DNA of 64,000 nucleotides, taken from positions 6,758,001 through 6,822,000 of the forward strand of contig NZ_CP108484.1 of assembly GCF_036226505.1 (NCBI RefSeq), written 5' to 3'. Source of the stretch: Kitasatospora sp. NBC_01246. Its GTDB lineage: Bacteria > Actinomycetota > Actinomycetes > Streptomycetales > Streptomycetaceae. Below are positions 50,360 to 61,588 of the stretch, piece by piece; position 1 is the first letter of the stretch, and each line of letters starts with the position of its first letter. The position numbers were made by a program, and so were the translations under genes. The notes under the pieces are model-generated. The model was not told where the DNA came from. It saw only the letters and a list, made by a program, of their open reading frames with translations, and did not search any database.

Positions 50360-53300
50360 TCACTCGTGCGTGGCGCGCCGGGGTGCTGGAGGCGCCGCGG
50401 CCGGGCGCGCTGCCGTGCTGGTCGGAGCCACCGGGGCGGTCGGCGCGGGGGCCGGCGCCGGGGTCGGTGCGGGGTCGGCCAGCGTCGCGCCGAGCACCGG
50501 GGCGGCCTGCTCGCCCAGATGGCGGCCGAGCGTCTGGTAGGCGTCGAACTGCCGGTGGTCGAACCACTGGTCGCTGGTGCTGTCGTTGGGGAACGCCGCG
50601 TTGGCCGCCGCGTAGGCGTGCAGCTCGTACGGCATGCCGACGGTGAGGACGGCCTGGACGACGATCAGCGTGCCGTGGTGCCGCCACTCGTCGCCCTGGG
50701 GGCCGTGGGGGCCGTGGTGCCGGTCGCCGACGGCCGGGCCGACGCGGGTGTCGTCGCCGGGGGCGTCGAACGGGTCCGGGTAGCGGATGTCCCCGGTGAT
50801 CACGGCCCGGGCGGAGAGCCGGCCCGCCAGGCGTGCCGCCAGACCGCGCAGCGACGTGTCGTCGCTGCCGGGGATCAGCAGCTCCGGCCGGTGCAGGGTG
50901 ATGACGATGCCGAGCTCCTCGCGGGCGAGGGTGATCGCCGCCGCCAGACTCGCCGCGACCGGGGCGTCCCCGCTGGCGTCGACGCAGACCGCCGTCCGCA
51001 CGCGGTGCCGGAGCAGCTCGACCAGGCCCAGGTTCTCGTAGTGGCCGCCGTCGGTGGTGAGCAGGAAGCGGTCGTCCATCGGGAAGCGGCCGCTCAGCTC
51101 GCGCAGCTGGTAGGGGAGCCGGCGGACGGCGGGCTGGGAGGGGAGCCGCCAGTCCCGCCCCGGCGCCCAGAGCGGCCCGAGCGCGGCCGGGTTGGGCAGC
51201 CAGGTGCCCAACCGGGCGTTGGTGACGGCGAACAGGCCCTGGTAGGCGCGGGACTGACGGCCCATCGCGGAGGAGAACGCGGCGCCCGAGACGGCCATCG
51301 CGGACTGCACGGTGAGGTCCCTGGCGATGTGCCGTCGGGTGCGCCGCTCCAGCAGGTCGGTGCGGGCGTAGCCGACGTCCGGCCCGCCCACGTAGTCGTG
51401 CGAGAAGGTGAAGGAGACGGCCCGGCGCCCGGGCGGCGTGCGGGAGCTGCCGGACAGGTTGGCCGCCGCAGCGAAGATCATCTGAGGGACGTCGGGGTGC
51501 CGGGCGCCGTAGTGGCTGAGCCAGGTCTGCTCTCGGTAGAAGTGGTACGGCCGGGCCAGTGCCTCACCGTCCTCGGTGGCGCGGCGGACGGCGAAGGCGG
51601 AAGCCAGCCGGCGCCGGTAGAACGGGTGCAGGCTCATCCACGTCTGGTCGAGGTTGAGCCCCACCGTGCCGAGCACGAGCGGCAGCAGCACCTGCGCGGT
51701 GGCGGGCCAGGCGTGGCCGGTGGCGACCGCCCAGCCGAGCGCGAGCAGCGCGCCCGACGACAGCGTGGCGAGCGCCGCCCACACCAGCAGGTACTGGACC
51801 AGCCCGTCCGTCACCCCGCCGCCGAGCCGCCGGGTGCTGTGCAGCAGCCCGCCGAGCGCCGCCGCGCCCTGCTCGACGACCCGGCGCCCGCGCCACAGTA
51901 TGCCGAGCAGCAGGGTGAGGTAGCTGAGGAGGACGGTCAGGCTGAGCCCGGCGCCGGTCTGCCGGGCGCCGACCGCCAGCTCCTGCTGCAGCCAGACCGC
52001 GCCCCAGGCCAGCCCGGGCACCACCAGCACCCCGGCGGCCACCAGCGCGGCCAGGGCGAGGGCGCCGTGCGAGAGCCGCCGCAGGGTGCGCGGCAGCGGG
52101 GTGTCCCAGCCGAGCTGCGAGAAGGCGAGCAGCCAGAGCAGCCAGCAGAGCGCGGCCGCCGCGAGCAGCCCGAGCAGCGCGAGGACGGCCGGCTGGCGGA
52201 CGGCGAGCGCGCCGAGCCGGCCGGCCCCGCCGGTGCGCAGGCCGACGGCGGCCAGCGCGTCCAGGTCGGTCAGCGGGACGAAGTGGTAGAAGCGGCTGAG
52301 CCCCAGGCCGAGCACCAGGACGGCGGCGAGCAGCAGGGCCAGCGCCGCCACCAGGCCGCGGAGCAGCGTGCCGAGGGCGACCAGCCACTGGCCGGCCCCG
52401 TCCGCGAGGTACTTGGCGTGCCGGCGGAGGTGGTCCTCCTCCGGCGAGCCGGGCTCCAGGACGTCGTCCGCCGTCAGGCCGGAGACGGCGTGCTCCGGGC
52501 CGCCGGGCGCGGAGTCGCTGAGGGCGAGCTGCAGCGCGCCCGTGGTGTAGCCGCCGCCGGAGACGGAGACCAGGTAGCGGGCCTGCTTCAGCCAGGGCCG
52601 CAGCGCCTGGAGGACGCCGAGGGTGACGCAGGCGGAGCGGATGCCGCCGCCGGAGACGCAGAAGCCGAGCCGGGCGGGCTCCCGGCCGGGCGGCACCCGG
52701 GTGCCGTTGCGCCAGCGGGCGTGGCGGTCGAGCGGCCCGTGCGGGCGCGGGCCGGCCGGCCAGCGCCCGCCGTGGCGGGTGGCCACCGGCCACGGCGGGA
52801 TCAGCTCGGGGCCGGCGTCGGCCGGTCCGGCGCCCCCGGCGCGGGCCGGCGCGGGCGGCCGCCGCAGGATGCCGCGCGCCGCGCGGTGGACGGTGATCGT
52901 GAGCACGGCCAGGGCCATCGCGCCGGCCGGCAGCAGGAGCAGCCACTTGACGGTGGCGAGCGCGGTGGCGGCGGCGAAGGGCGCGTCGGAGCCGGCGTGC
53001 GGGCCGGGGCCGGTGCCGAGCCCGTCCAGCCCGATGCCGAGCAGCGCGTTCTCCGCGATGTCCAGGGCGCCCGCGAGCAGGCCGGCGGCCCCGGCTGCGA
53101 GCGCGGTGAGCCGCCAGTGCGGACGGGTGAGCACGTACCGGCCGAGCAGCCCGGCCGCCGCGAGGGTCAGGGTCCAGCCGCCGAGCAGCCAGGGCTCGGC
53201 CCGCAGCGCCGCGAGGTGGTCGGCGGCCCGCCCGGCGACCACGGCTCCGGCGGAGGCGGCGGAACCGGCCAGTTGCAGCCGCACGCTCCGCACCGCGGGC

Positions 53301-53446
53301 GCCCACCGGGCGAAGAGCAGGCTCCCCAGCACGAGGGGCAGCGGCACGGCCAGGGCGAGCAGCAGCCCGGCCCACGGCGGTACCGGACCCGGCGGAGGGT
53401 CGGGGGGCGCGCCACCCGGCCCGGGCGCGGCGGATGCGGCCTTCAC
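50360..53446 (-). CDS. Large membrane patatin-like phospholipase
   Basis: A 1028-residue membrane protein. Four hydrophobic segments occupy about 25-185. The patatin oxyanion motif SGGGIRSA is at 265-272 and the nucleophile elbow VSVSGGGY holds Ser296. A second block of about seven hydrophobic segments (about 355-610) interrupts the domain, and the partner Asp appears near 798 in LTTDGGHYENLG. The dyad is intact, but its halves lie about 500 residues apart. The GTG at 53446 was chosen because GGGGGGAGG lies 5-6 bases upstream. The C-terminus is Pro/Ala-rich. Lipid acyl hydrolysis at the membrane is inferred. Confidence 0.8.
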   Translation of the reverse strand: MKAASAAPGPGGAPPDPPPGPVPPWAGLLLALAVPLPLVLGSLLFARWAPAVRSVRLQLAGSAASAGAVVAGRAADHLAALRAEPWLLGGWTLTLAAAGLLGRYVLTRPHWRLTALAAGAAGLLAGALDIAENALLGIGLDGLGTGPGPHAGSDAPFAAATALATVKWLLLLPAGAMALAVLTITVHRAARGILRRPPAPARAGGAGPADAGPELIPPWPVATRHGGRWPAGPRPHGPLDRHARWRNGTRVPPGREPARLGFCVSGGGIRSACVTLGVLQALRPWLKQARYLVSVSGGGYTTGALQLALSDSAPGGPEHAVSGLTADDVLEPGSPEEDHLRRHAKYLADGAGQWLVALGTLLRGLVAALALLLAAVLVLGLGLSRFYHFVPLTDLDALAAVGLRTGGAGRLGALAVRQPAVLALLGLLAAAALCWLLWLLAFSQLGWDTPLPRTLRRLSHGALALAALVAAGVLVVPGLAWGAVWLQQELAVGARQTGAGLSLTVLLSYLTLLLGILWRGRRVVEQGAAALGGLLHSTRRLGGGVTDGLVQYLLVWAALATLSSGALLALGWAVATGHAWPATAQVLLPLVLGTVGLNLDQTWMSLHPFYRRRLASAFAVRRATEDGEALARPYHFYREQTWLSHYGARHPDVPQMIFAAAANLSGSSRTPPGRRAVSFTFSHDYVGGPDVGYARTDLLERRTRRHIARDLTVQSAMAVSGAAFSSAMGRQSRAYQGLFAVTNARLGTWLPNPAALGPLWAPGRDWRLPSQPAVRRLPYQLRELSGRFPMDDRFLLTTDGGHYENLGLVELLRHRVRTAVCVDASGDAPVAASLAAAITLAREELGIVITLHRPELLIPGSDDTSLRGLAARLAGRLSARAVITGDIRYPDPFDAPGDDTRVGPAVGDRHHGPHGPQGDEWRHHGTLIVVQAVLTVGMPYELHAYAAANAAFPNDSTSDQWFDHRQFDAYQTLGRHLGEQAAPVLGATLADPAPTPAPAPAPTAPVAPTSTAARPAAAPPAPRRATHE

Positions 53447-53856
53447 CTCGACCTCCCCCCGTGGGCCCGGCCCGGACGACCGCCGGGAACTCACCGTCCG
53501 GAGCGCTCCGGTGACGGACCGGAGCAGCGTCCACCGGCGTCTTACCCCGACGCGCGGTACTTCGCACCCGGATTCACCCGAATGGGTAAGGAGTGCGGCA
53601 GTGGGGTAGTTGAGCGTTTCATCCCGTCGAGAAGCACCCGCGTGTCCGCGTAACAGGATCGCCCCGGCCGCGTTACGTCCGACGTATTGTCAGGCCACCG
53701 AGGCCGGGCCTACGGTCTACAGACCACGTTCTACGCACGTAGATGTGTGCGTCACCGCATGCCGACGCGTGCCGGAACCCGAGGCAGATCCGCCCCGTCA
53801 ACCCTCAGACCGCAGGCCCGACCCCCCGGCCGGGCCACGGAGTTGCGGAGGTACCC
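53447..53856. promoter_or_regulatory. Divergent region: patatin and pyrimidine operon promoters
   Basis: TTGTCA (53687-53692) and TACGGT (53711-53716), 18 bases apart, form a good plus-strand promoter for the pyrimidine operon. Two perfect dyads with 2-bp centres sit at the expected start of transcription: GGTCT-AC-AGACC (53714-53725) and TCTACG-CA-CGTAGA (53730-53743). A 14-bp palindrome (53498-53511) lies before the patatin gene. No coding frame was accepted here. Confidence 0.6.
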
Positions 53857-54699
53857 ATGTCGCAGATCGTCCGTGCCGCCCTCGTGCAGACCCGGTGGAC
53901 CGGTGATCAGGAGACGATGATCGCCCTCCACGAGCGCCACGCCCGCGAGGCCGCCGCCCAGGGGGCGAAGATCATCGGTTTCCAGGAGGTCTTCAACGCC
54001 CCGTACTTCTGCCAGGTCCAGGACCCGGAGCACTACCGCTGGGCCGAGGCCGTCCCGGACGGCCCCACCGTCCGCCGGATGCGGGACCTCGCCCGCGAAC
54101 TCGGCCTGGTCGTCGTCGTCCCCGTCTACGAGGAGGAGCAGCCCGGCGTCTACTACAACACCGCCGCCGTGATCGACGCCGACGGCAGCTACCTCGGCAA
54201 GTACCGCAAGCACCACATCCCCCAGGTCAAGGGCTTCTGGGAGAAGTACTACTTCAAGCCCGGCAACCTCGGCTGGCCCGTCTTCGACACCGCCGTCGGC
54301 AAGGTCGGCGTCTACATCTGCTACGACCGCCACTTCCCCGAGGGCTGGCGCGCCCTCGGCCTGGCCGGGGCCCAGATCGTCTACAACCCCTCCGCCACCA
54401 GCCGCGGCCTCTCCGGCTACCTCTGGCAGCTCGAACAGCCCGCCGCCGCCGTCGCCAACGAGTACTTCGTCGCCGCGATCAACCGGGTCGGCACCGAGGA
54501 GTACGGCGACAACGACTTCTACGGCACCTCCTACTTCGTGGACCCGCGCGGCCAGTTCGTCGGCGACGTCGCCTCCGACAAGGAGGAGGAACTCGTGGTC
54601 CGCGACCTCGACCTCGGCCTCATCGAGGAGGTCCGGCAGCAGTGGGCGTTCTACCGGGACCGCCGGCCCGAGGCCTACGGTCCGCTCACCGAGGCGTGA
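53857..54699 (+). CDS. Beta-ureidopropionase-like amidohydrolase (nitrilase superfamily)
   Basis: A 280-residue nitrilase-fold enzyme with its Glu-Lys-Cys triad visible: Glu in IGFQEVFNAPYF, Lys in YRKHHIPQVKGF and Cys in VYICYDRHFPEG. Family relatives hydrolyse N-carbamoyl-beta-alanine or N-carbamoyl amino acids, the last step of reductive pyrimidine or hydantoin breakdown. GGAGG lies before the ATG. It leads an operon with dihydropyrimidinase 14 bp downstream. Confidence 0.93.
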   Translation: MSQIVRAALVQTRWTGDQETMIALHERHAREAAAQGAKIIGFQEVFNAPYFCQVQDPEHYRWAEAVPDGPTVRRMRDLARELGLVVVVPVYEEEQPGVYYNTAAVIDADGSYLGKYRKHHIPQVKGFWEKYYFKPGNLGWPVFDTAVGKVGVYICYDRHFPEGWRALGLAGAQIVYNPSATSRGLSGYLWQLEQPAAAVANEYFVAAINRVGTEEYGDNDFYGTSYFVDPRGQFVGDVASDKEEELVVRDLDLGLIEEVRQQWAFYRDRRPEAYGPLTEA

Positions 54700-54713
54700 G
54701 GGAGGCACCCACC

Positions 54714-56126
54714 GTGACCCGCACCGTCATCCGCGGCGGCCTCGTCATCACCGCCACCGACGAGATCCACGCCGACGTCCTGATCGAGGGCGAGCGCATC
54801 GCCGCCCTCGCCGCCACCGACAGCGACGCCGCCCGGGCCTGGACCGCCGACACCGTCATCGACGCCACCGGCCACTACGTCGTCCCCGGCGGCGTCGACG
54901 CCCACACCCACATGGAGCTGCCCTTCGGCGGCACCGCCGCCTCCGACACCTTCGAGACCGGCACCCGCGCCGCCGCCTGGGGCGGCACCACCACCATCGT
55001 CGACTTCGCCGTCCAGCCGGTCGGCGGTTCGCTGCGCGAAGGCCTCGACACCTGGCACGCCAAGGCCGACGGCAACTGCGCCGTCGACTACGCGTTCCAC
55101 ACCATCGTCTCGGACGTCAACGACGCGGTCCTCAAGGAGATGGACGCCCTCGTCGACTCCGGCGAGTCCACCTCCTTCAAGCTCTTCATGGCCTACCCCG
55201 GCGTCTTCTACAGCGACGACGGCCGCATCCTGCGCGCCATGCAGCGCGGCGCCGCCAACGGCGGGCTGATCATGATGCACGCCGAGAACGGCATCGCCAT
55301 CGACGTCCTCGTCGAGCAGGCGCTCGCGGCCGGCCGCACCGACCCCCGGTACCACGGCGAGGTCCGCCGCGAACTCCTGGAGGCCGAGGCCACCCACCGC
55401 GCCATCAAGCTCGCCCAGGTCGCCGGCAGCCCGCTCTACGTCGTCCACGTCTCCGCCGCCTCCGCCCTCGCCGAGCTCGCCCGGGCCCGTGACGAGGGCC
55501 TGAACGTCTTCGGCGAGACCTGCCCGCAGTACCTCTTCCTCTCCACCGACAACCTCGCCGAGACCGGGGCCGACGGCTTCGAGGGCGCCAAGTACGTCTG
55601 CAGCACGCCGCTGCGACCCCGCGAGCACCAGGAGGCGCTCTGGCGCGGGCTGCGCACCAACGACCTCCAGGTGGTCTCCACCGACCACTGCCCCTTCTGC
55701 TTCGCCGGCCAGAAGGAGCTCGGCCGCGGCGACTTCTCCAAGATCCCGAACGGGCTGCCCGGCGTGGAGAACCGGATGGACCTCCTCCACCAGGCCGTCG
55801 TCGACGGTCACCTGACCCGCCGCCGCTGGATCGAGGTGGCCTGCACCACCCCCGCCCGGATGTTCGGCCTGCACCCGCGCAAGGGCACCATCGCCCCCGG
55901 CGCCGACGCCGACGTGGTCGTCTACGACCCCACCGCCGTGCAGACCGTCTCCGCCGCCACCCACCACATGAACGTCGACTACTCGGCCTACGAGGGGCGC
56001 CGGCTCACCGGCCGGGCCCGCACGGTGCTCTCCCGCGGCACCGTGATCCTCGACGACGGCACCTGGCTGGGCCGCGCCGGACACGGCGCCTTCCTGCGCC
56101 GCGACACCTGCCAGTACCTCACCTGA
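54714..56126 (+). CDS. hydA: Dihydropyrimidinase / hydantoinase
   Basis: A 470-residue binuclear zinc amidohydrolase that opens dihydrouracil, dihydrothymine or hydantoin rings. Metal ligands are visible: HxH in GGVDAHTHMELPF, the carboxylated Lys in STSFKLFMAYPG, His in YVVHVSA and Asp in STDHCPF. The start is GTG at 54714 with GGGAGG 9 bases upstream. It feeds its ring-opened product to the amidohydrolase encoded just before it. Confidence 0.95.
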   Translation: MTRTVIRGGLVITATDEIHADVLIEGERIAALAATDSDAARAWTADTVIDATGHYVVPGGVDAHTHMELPFGGTAASDTFETGTRAAAWGGTTTIVDFAVQPVGGSLREGLDTWHAKADGNCAVDYAFHTIVSDVNDAVLKEMDALVDSGESTSFKLFMAYPGVFYSDDGRILRAMQRGAANGGLIMMHAENGIAIDVLVEQALAAGRTDPRYHGEVRRELLEAEATHRAIKLAQVAGSPLYVVHVSAASALAELARARDEGLNVFGETCPQYLFLSTDNLAETGADGFEGAKYVCSTPLRPREHQEALWRGLRTNDLQVVSTDHCPFCFAGQKELGRGDFSKIPNGLPGVENRMDLLHQAVVDGHLTRRRWIEVACTTPARMFGLHPRKGTIAPGADADVVVYDPTAVQTVSAATHHMNVDYSAYEGRRLTGRARTVLSRGTVILDDGTWLGRAGHGAFLRRDTCQYLT

Positions 56127-56201
56127 CCCTCTCCCCGCACCGCCGTGGCCCGGGGCCGTGCGTCGGCCCCGGGCGGCCCCACCCTTCCCTGGAGCTCCCC
56201 G

Positions 56202-57228
56202 ATGGACATCGGCCTCGTCCTGCAGACCGACCCGCCCGCCCGACTGCTCGTCGACCGCATGGTCCGCGCCGAACGGGCCGGGTTCAGCCACGGCTGGACC
56301 TTCGACTCCTGCGTCCTGTGGCAGGAACCCTTCGTGATCTACAGCCGGATCCTCGCCGAGACCACGACGCTGACCGTCGGCCCGATGGTCACCAACCCCT
56401 CCACCCGCACCTGGGAGGTGACCGCCTCCCTGTTCGCCACCCTCAACGACATGTACGGCAACCGCACCGTCTGCGGCATCGGCCGCGGCGACTCCGCGAT
56501 GCGGGTGGCCGGCCGCCGCCCCGCCACCCTCGCCCGGCTCTCCGAGGCCATGCACGCCATCAAGGAGCTGGCCGAGGGCCGCACCGTCGAGGTGGACGGC
56601 ACCGAGATGCACCTGCCGTGGGTCCGCGAAGGCGCCCTGCCGGTCTGGATGGGCGCCTACGGGCCCAAGGCGCTCGCCCTCACCGGACGCCAGGCCGACG
56701 GCTTCATCCTCCAACTCGCCGACCCCTACCTCACCGAGTACATGATCAAGGCCGTCCGCGCCGCCGCCGCCGAGGCGGGCCGCGACCCCGACACCGTCAC
56801 CATCTGCGTCGCCGCCCCCGCATACGTCACCGCCGACGACTCCCCGGCCGCGCTCGCCCACGCCCGCGAGCAGTGCCGCTGGTTCGGCGGCATGGTCGGC
56901 AACCACGTCGCCGACCTGGTCACCCACTACGGCGAGCACTCCAGCCTCGTCCCCGAGGCCCTCACCGCCTACATCAAGGACCGCCAGGGCTACGACTACA
57001 GCCACCACGGCCGGGCCGGGAACCCCGACACCGCGTTCGTGCCCGACGAGATCGTCGACCGCTTCTGCCTGATCGGCCCGCCCGCCGCCCACCGGGACCG
57101 CCTCGAACACCTCCGCTCCCTGGGCGTCGACCAGTTCGCCGTCTACGCCATGCACGACGCGGTCGAGGCCACCATCGACGCCTACGGCACCGACGTCATC
57201 CCCCGGCTCCGGCAGGAGGCGCGCCCCG

Positions 57229-57239
<11 letters not shown>
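56202..57239 (+). CDS. F420-type luciferase-like oxidoreductase of the pyrimidine operon
   Basis: A 345-residue TIM-barrel LLM-class oxidoreductase. Typical family segments are VGPMVTNPSTR, NRTVCGIGRGDSAMR and PVWMGAYGPKALALTG. It matches the LLM subgroup that occurs beside dihydropyrimidinase genes. In this operon it occupies the place of dihydropyrimidine dehydrogenase, the missing first reductive step, or of a side-chain-modifying oxidoreductase. F420 use is inferred from the family. It overlaps the permease gene by 11 bp. Confidence 0.85.
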
Positions 57240-58758
<1,519 letters not shown>

Positions 58759-58826
58759 GGGCGGGCCGTTGGGGCCGTTCGGGGGCCGTTCCGGGGGCGC
58801 GTGGGGGCCGGTGGGGCCGTTCGGGG

Positions 58827-60065
58827 TCAGGAGGCGAGGCGGTCGACGGCGGCCAGGACCCCGGCGGTGCCGTCCTCGGCGGCCAGCGCGGCGGCGACGG
58901 CCCGGGCGCGCTCCCGGTAGTGCGGCGTGTCCAGCGTGCGGCGGACGGCGGCGGCCAGGCGGGCGGACGTGAGGGCGGGGAGCGGGACCGGCCCGGGGGA
59001 GGTGCCCAGGCGGGTGAGGCGCGCGGACCAGAACGGCGCGTCGAGCTGGGCGGGCACGGGGACGGCGGGCGTGCCGGCCCGCAGGGTGGCGGCGGTGGTG
59101 CCGGCCCCGGCGTGGTGGACGACGGCGGCCATCCGCGGGAACAGCCAGTCGTGCGGGGTGTCGTCGATGGTGAGGACGTCGTCGGAGTCGGCCGCGCCGA
59201 GGCCGCTCCAGCCGGCCTGGAGGACGGCCCGCACCCCGGCGGCACGCAGTCCGGCGAGGACGGTGGCGCTCAGCGCCGCCGGATCGGGGACGACCAGGCT
59301 GCCGAAGCCGACGAAGACCGGCGGCGGCCCGGCGGCGAGGAAGTCGACGAGGCGGTCCGGCGGTCGCCACCCGGGCTCGGGGTGCGGCCACCAGTACCCG
59401 GCGACCTCCAGGCCGGGTCGCCAGTCGGCGGGGCGCGGCACGACGGTCGGGGAGAAGCCGTGCAGCACGGCGTGGGCGCGCCGGGTCCGGGCGATGCCGC
59501 GCGCCGGCAGGCCGAGCCGGTGGCGCAACCCGCGGACGGCGGGGGCGAAGAGGCGGTCGGCGGCGGCCTCCACGGCGTGGCCGGCGAGCAGGTTCCCGGT
59601 CCGGCCCAACGACCGGGTGCCGGTCACGGAGGGCGCGAACTCCCGGGTGGGGGCGATCGGTTGGAGGTAGAGGCCGATGCTGGGGATGCCGGCGGCCTCG
59701 GCGGCGACCTGGCCGAGCGGGGTGGTGGCGCTGGTGGTGAGCAGCAGGTCGGTGCCCTGGGCGGTGGCCGCCACGATGGCGTCGCCGAGGGCGGGCATGA
59801 AGGAGCGCCCGAGGCGCAGGAGTTGGAGGAGGGACAGCGGTCCGGAGCCGGACCGCAGGACCCGCTGGCCGCGGTCGGAGGCGAGTTCGGCGCGCGGATC
59901 GACCGGGAGCGGGCGGAACTCCAGGCCCGCGGCGCGCACCTGGCCGGCGAAGGTGGTGTGGGTGGCGACGGCCACCTGGTGGCCGGCCGCGCGGAGCCGG
60001 GCGCCCAGACCGGTGAAGGGCGCCACATCGCCCCGGGACCCGGCGGTGGCGATCAGGATGCGCAT
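58827..60065 (-). CDS. GT1-family glycosyltransferase (MGT type)
   Basis: A 412-residue GT-B fold glycosyltransferase. N-terminal acceptor half starts RILIATAGSRGDVAPF; the C-terminal nucleotide-sugar half has VFVGFGSLVVPDPAAL and HHAGAGTTAATLRAGTP, where the HHAGAGT segment contacts the diphosphate. Relatives glycosylate sterols, macrolides or aromatic polyketides; the acceptor here is unknown and no biosynthetic cluster is adjacent. It converges with the permease gene. Confidence 0.88.
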   Translation of the reverse strand: MRILIATAGSRGDVAPFTGLGARLRAAGHQVAVATHTTFAGQVRAAGLEFRPLPVDPRAELASDRGQRVLRSGSGPLSLLQLLRLGRSFMPALGDAIVAATAQGTDLLLTTSATTPLGQVAAEAAGIPSIGLYLQPIAPTREFAPSVTGTRSLGRTGNLLAGHAVEAAADRLFAPAVRGLRHRLGLPARGIARTRRAHAVLHGFSPTVVPRPADWRPGLEVAGYWWPHPEPGWRPPDRLVDFLAAGPPPVFVGFGSLVVPDPAALSATVLAGLRAAGVRAVLQAGWSGLGAADSDDVLTIDDTPHDWLFPRMAAVVHHAGAGTTAATLRAGTPAVPVPAQLDAPFWSARLTRLGTSPGPVPLPALTSARLAAAVRRTLDTPHYRERARAVAAALAAEDGTAGVLAAVDRLAS

Positions 60066-60201
60066 GGCCGCAGTATCGCGGCGCGGCCGGTCGTGCCGCC
60101 GGGTGCCACGCCCGGCGCACTGCAACCGAGGGGGCGCACGGCGGCGTCCTCGCCGGTGAGACGGCCCGCTGGGAGTGCCGTGACGGAGGGCGGGAGGACG
60201 C

Positions 60202-60468
60202 ATGAGCATCATCGCGTGGATCGTGCTGGGTCTGGTGGCCGGGGCGCTGGCGAAGCTGCTGCTGCCGGGCAGGGACCCGGGCGGTCTGGTGGTGACCACC
60301 CTGATCGGCATCGCCGGGTCGTTCGTCGGCGGCTGGATCTCCTCGCGGATCCTGGACAAGCCGGTCTCGGCGCACTTCTTCGACCTGGCCACCTGGGGCT
60401 CGGCGATCGGCGGCGCGCTGGTCCTGCTGATCCTCTACCGGATCTTCTTCGGCAACTCCCGCAGCTGA
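60202..60468 (+). CDS. GlsB/YeaQ/YmgE family stress membrane protein
   Basis: An 88-residue protein with three hydrophobic segments and the transglycosylase-associated signature (IVLGLVAGALAKLLLPGRDPGG, GIAGSFVGGWI). The family is induced by envelope or general stress; the molecular role is unknown. GGGAGGA precedes the ATG. Confidence 0.9.
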   Translation: MSIIAWIVLGLVAGALAKLLLPGRDPGGLVVTTLIGIAGSFVGGWISSRILDKPVSAHFFDLATWGSAIGGALVLLILYRIFFGNSRS

Positions 60469-60497
60469 GCGCCGTAGGTGACCGCCTGCGGTGGCCC

Positions 60498-60514
60498 CTG
60501 CCGGTGACCGGCAG
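60498..60514. terminator. Hairpin between glsB-like gene and ADP-ribosylglycohydrolase
   Basis: A perfect 7-bp stem CTGCCGG/CCGGCAG with TGA loop, extended by outer GGCC/GGCC pairs with a bulge, lies between two convergent genes. Confidence 0.65.
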
Positions 60515-60586
60515 GCCGGGTCGGGCGTCAGAACCGCCCGACCCGCCCGACCCGCCCGAACCGGCCGACCCGCCCGGCCGTGCCGG

Positions 60587-61519
60587 CTACGGCTCGGCCA
60601 CCCACCCGGGCAGGTCCTCGCGGGCGTCCAGCCAGGCGGCGGGCACCCCGGCGAGGCCGGTCCGGGCGGCGACCACGCCGCCCGCGATCGCGCACGTGGT
60701 GTCCATGTCGCCCCAGCCCTCCAGGGTGTGCCAGAGCGCGTCCGGCAGGGAGTCCAGGTGCGTGGCAGCGGACCAGAGGGCGAACGGCACGGTGTCCGGG
60801 GCGGAGATCAGGAGCCCGGACCCGAGGACCTGAGCGGCGTGCCGGACGCTGGTGTGCCCCGGCAGCCGGGCGGCGATCCGCAGTCCGGAGCGGACGTCGC
60901 TGTCGGGCAGCCGGGCGGCGACCTCGGTGAGCAACTCGGCCCGACCGGGCGGGCGCTGCCCCCGGCTGCGGGCGGCGAGCGCCGCCGCCAGCGCGACCGC
61001 GACGGCCCCCGCCACCGCCTCCGGGTGGAAGTGCGTGGTGAGCGCCTGCAGTTCGGCCTGCCGGGCCACGGTGTCCAGGTCTTCGGCGAACCAGGCGCCC
61101 AGCGGGGCGGCCCGCATGGCGGCGCCGTTCCCGTAGGAGCCCTGCCCGCCGAACTGCTCCGCGGTGACGCTCCGCCAGTCGGCGCCCGCACCCACCGCCC
61201 GCAGCACGCCGTGCATCGACGGCCCGTACTTGCGCCCGTACTCGGTGGCGTACTCCTCGGCGAACCCGGCCGCCAGTTCGTCCTGGTGGACCGCACCGCG
61301 GCGACGGAGATGACGGACCAGGACGAGCGCCATCGCGGTGTCGTCCGTCCAGTGCCAGGGCGCCGGGCGGGGCAGCCGGGCGCCCAGTGCGGCGGGAGCC
61401 TCGTCGAGCGGGGCGGAGAACCAGCGGTCGCCGAAGGCGTCGCCGAGGGCGAGTCCTTGCAGGCTGTCCAGCGCCGGTCCGGCGGCACGCAGGCCGTCCT
61501 CCCGAGGGGAATCGATCAT
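60587..61519 (-). CDS. ADP-ribosylglycohydrolase family protein
   Basis: A 310-residue all-alpha hydrolase. Two magnesium-site motifs of the DraG/ARH fold are visible: WTDDTAMALVL near residue 57 and GDMDTTCAIAGGVVAA near 278. GNGAAMRAAPLG is the central family motif. It removes ADP-ribose from proteins or small molecules; the target is unknown. The start precedes IDSPREDGLRAAG. Confidence 0.88.
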   Translation of the reverse strand: MIDSPREDGLRAAGPALDSLQGLALGDAFGDRWFSAPLDEAPAALGARLPRPAPWHWTDDTAMALVLVRHLRRRGAVHQDELAAGFAEEYATEYGRKYGPSMHGVLRAVGAGADWRSVTAEQFGGQGSYGNGAAMRAAPLGAWFAEDLDTVARQAELQALTTHFHPEAVAGAVAVALAAALAARSRGQRPPGRAELLTEVAARLPDSDVRSGLRIAARLPGHTSVRHAAQVLGSGLLISAPDTVPFALWSAATHLDSLPDALWHTLEGWGDMDTTCAIAGGVVAARTGLAGVPAAWLDAREDLPGWVAEP

Positions 61520-61588
61520 GCGTGGGAGTCTGCCGGGTGGCGCCACGGTGGGGCGAACGCTTTTCGGCGGTGGGGCCGGGCGCGAGCC

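Noticed and set aside
53498..53511. 14-bp palindrome CCGGAGCGCTCCGG as operator of the patatin gene
   Set aside because: It is GC-only, and such palindromes are frequent by chance at this composition; no second copy or promoter context supports it.
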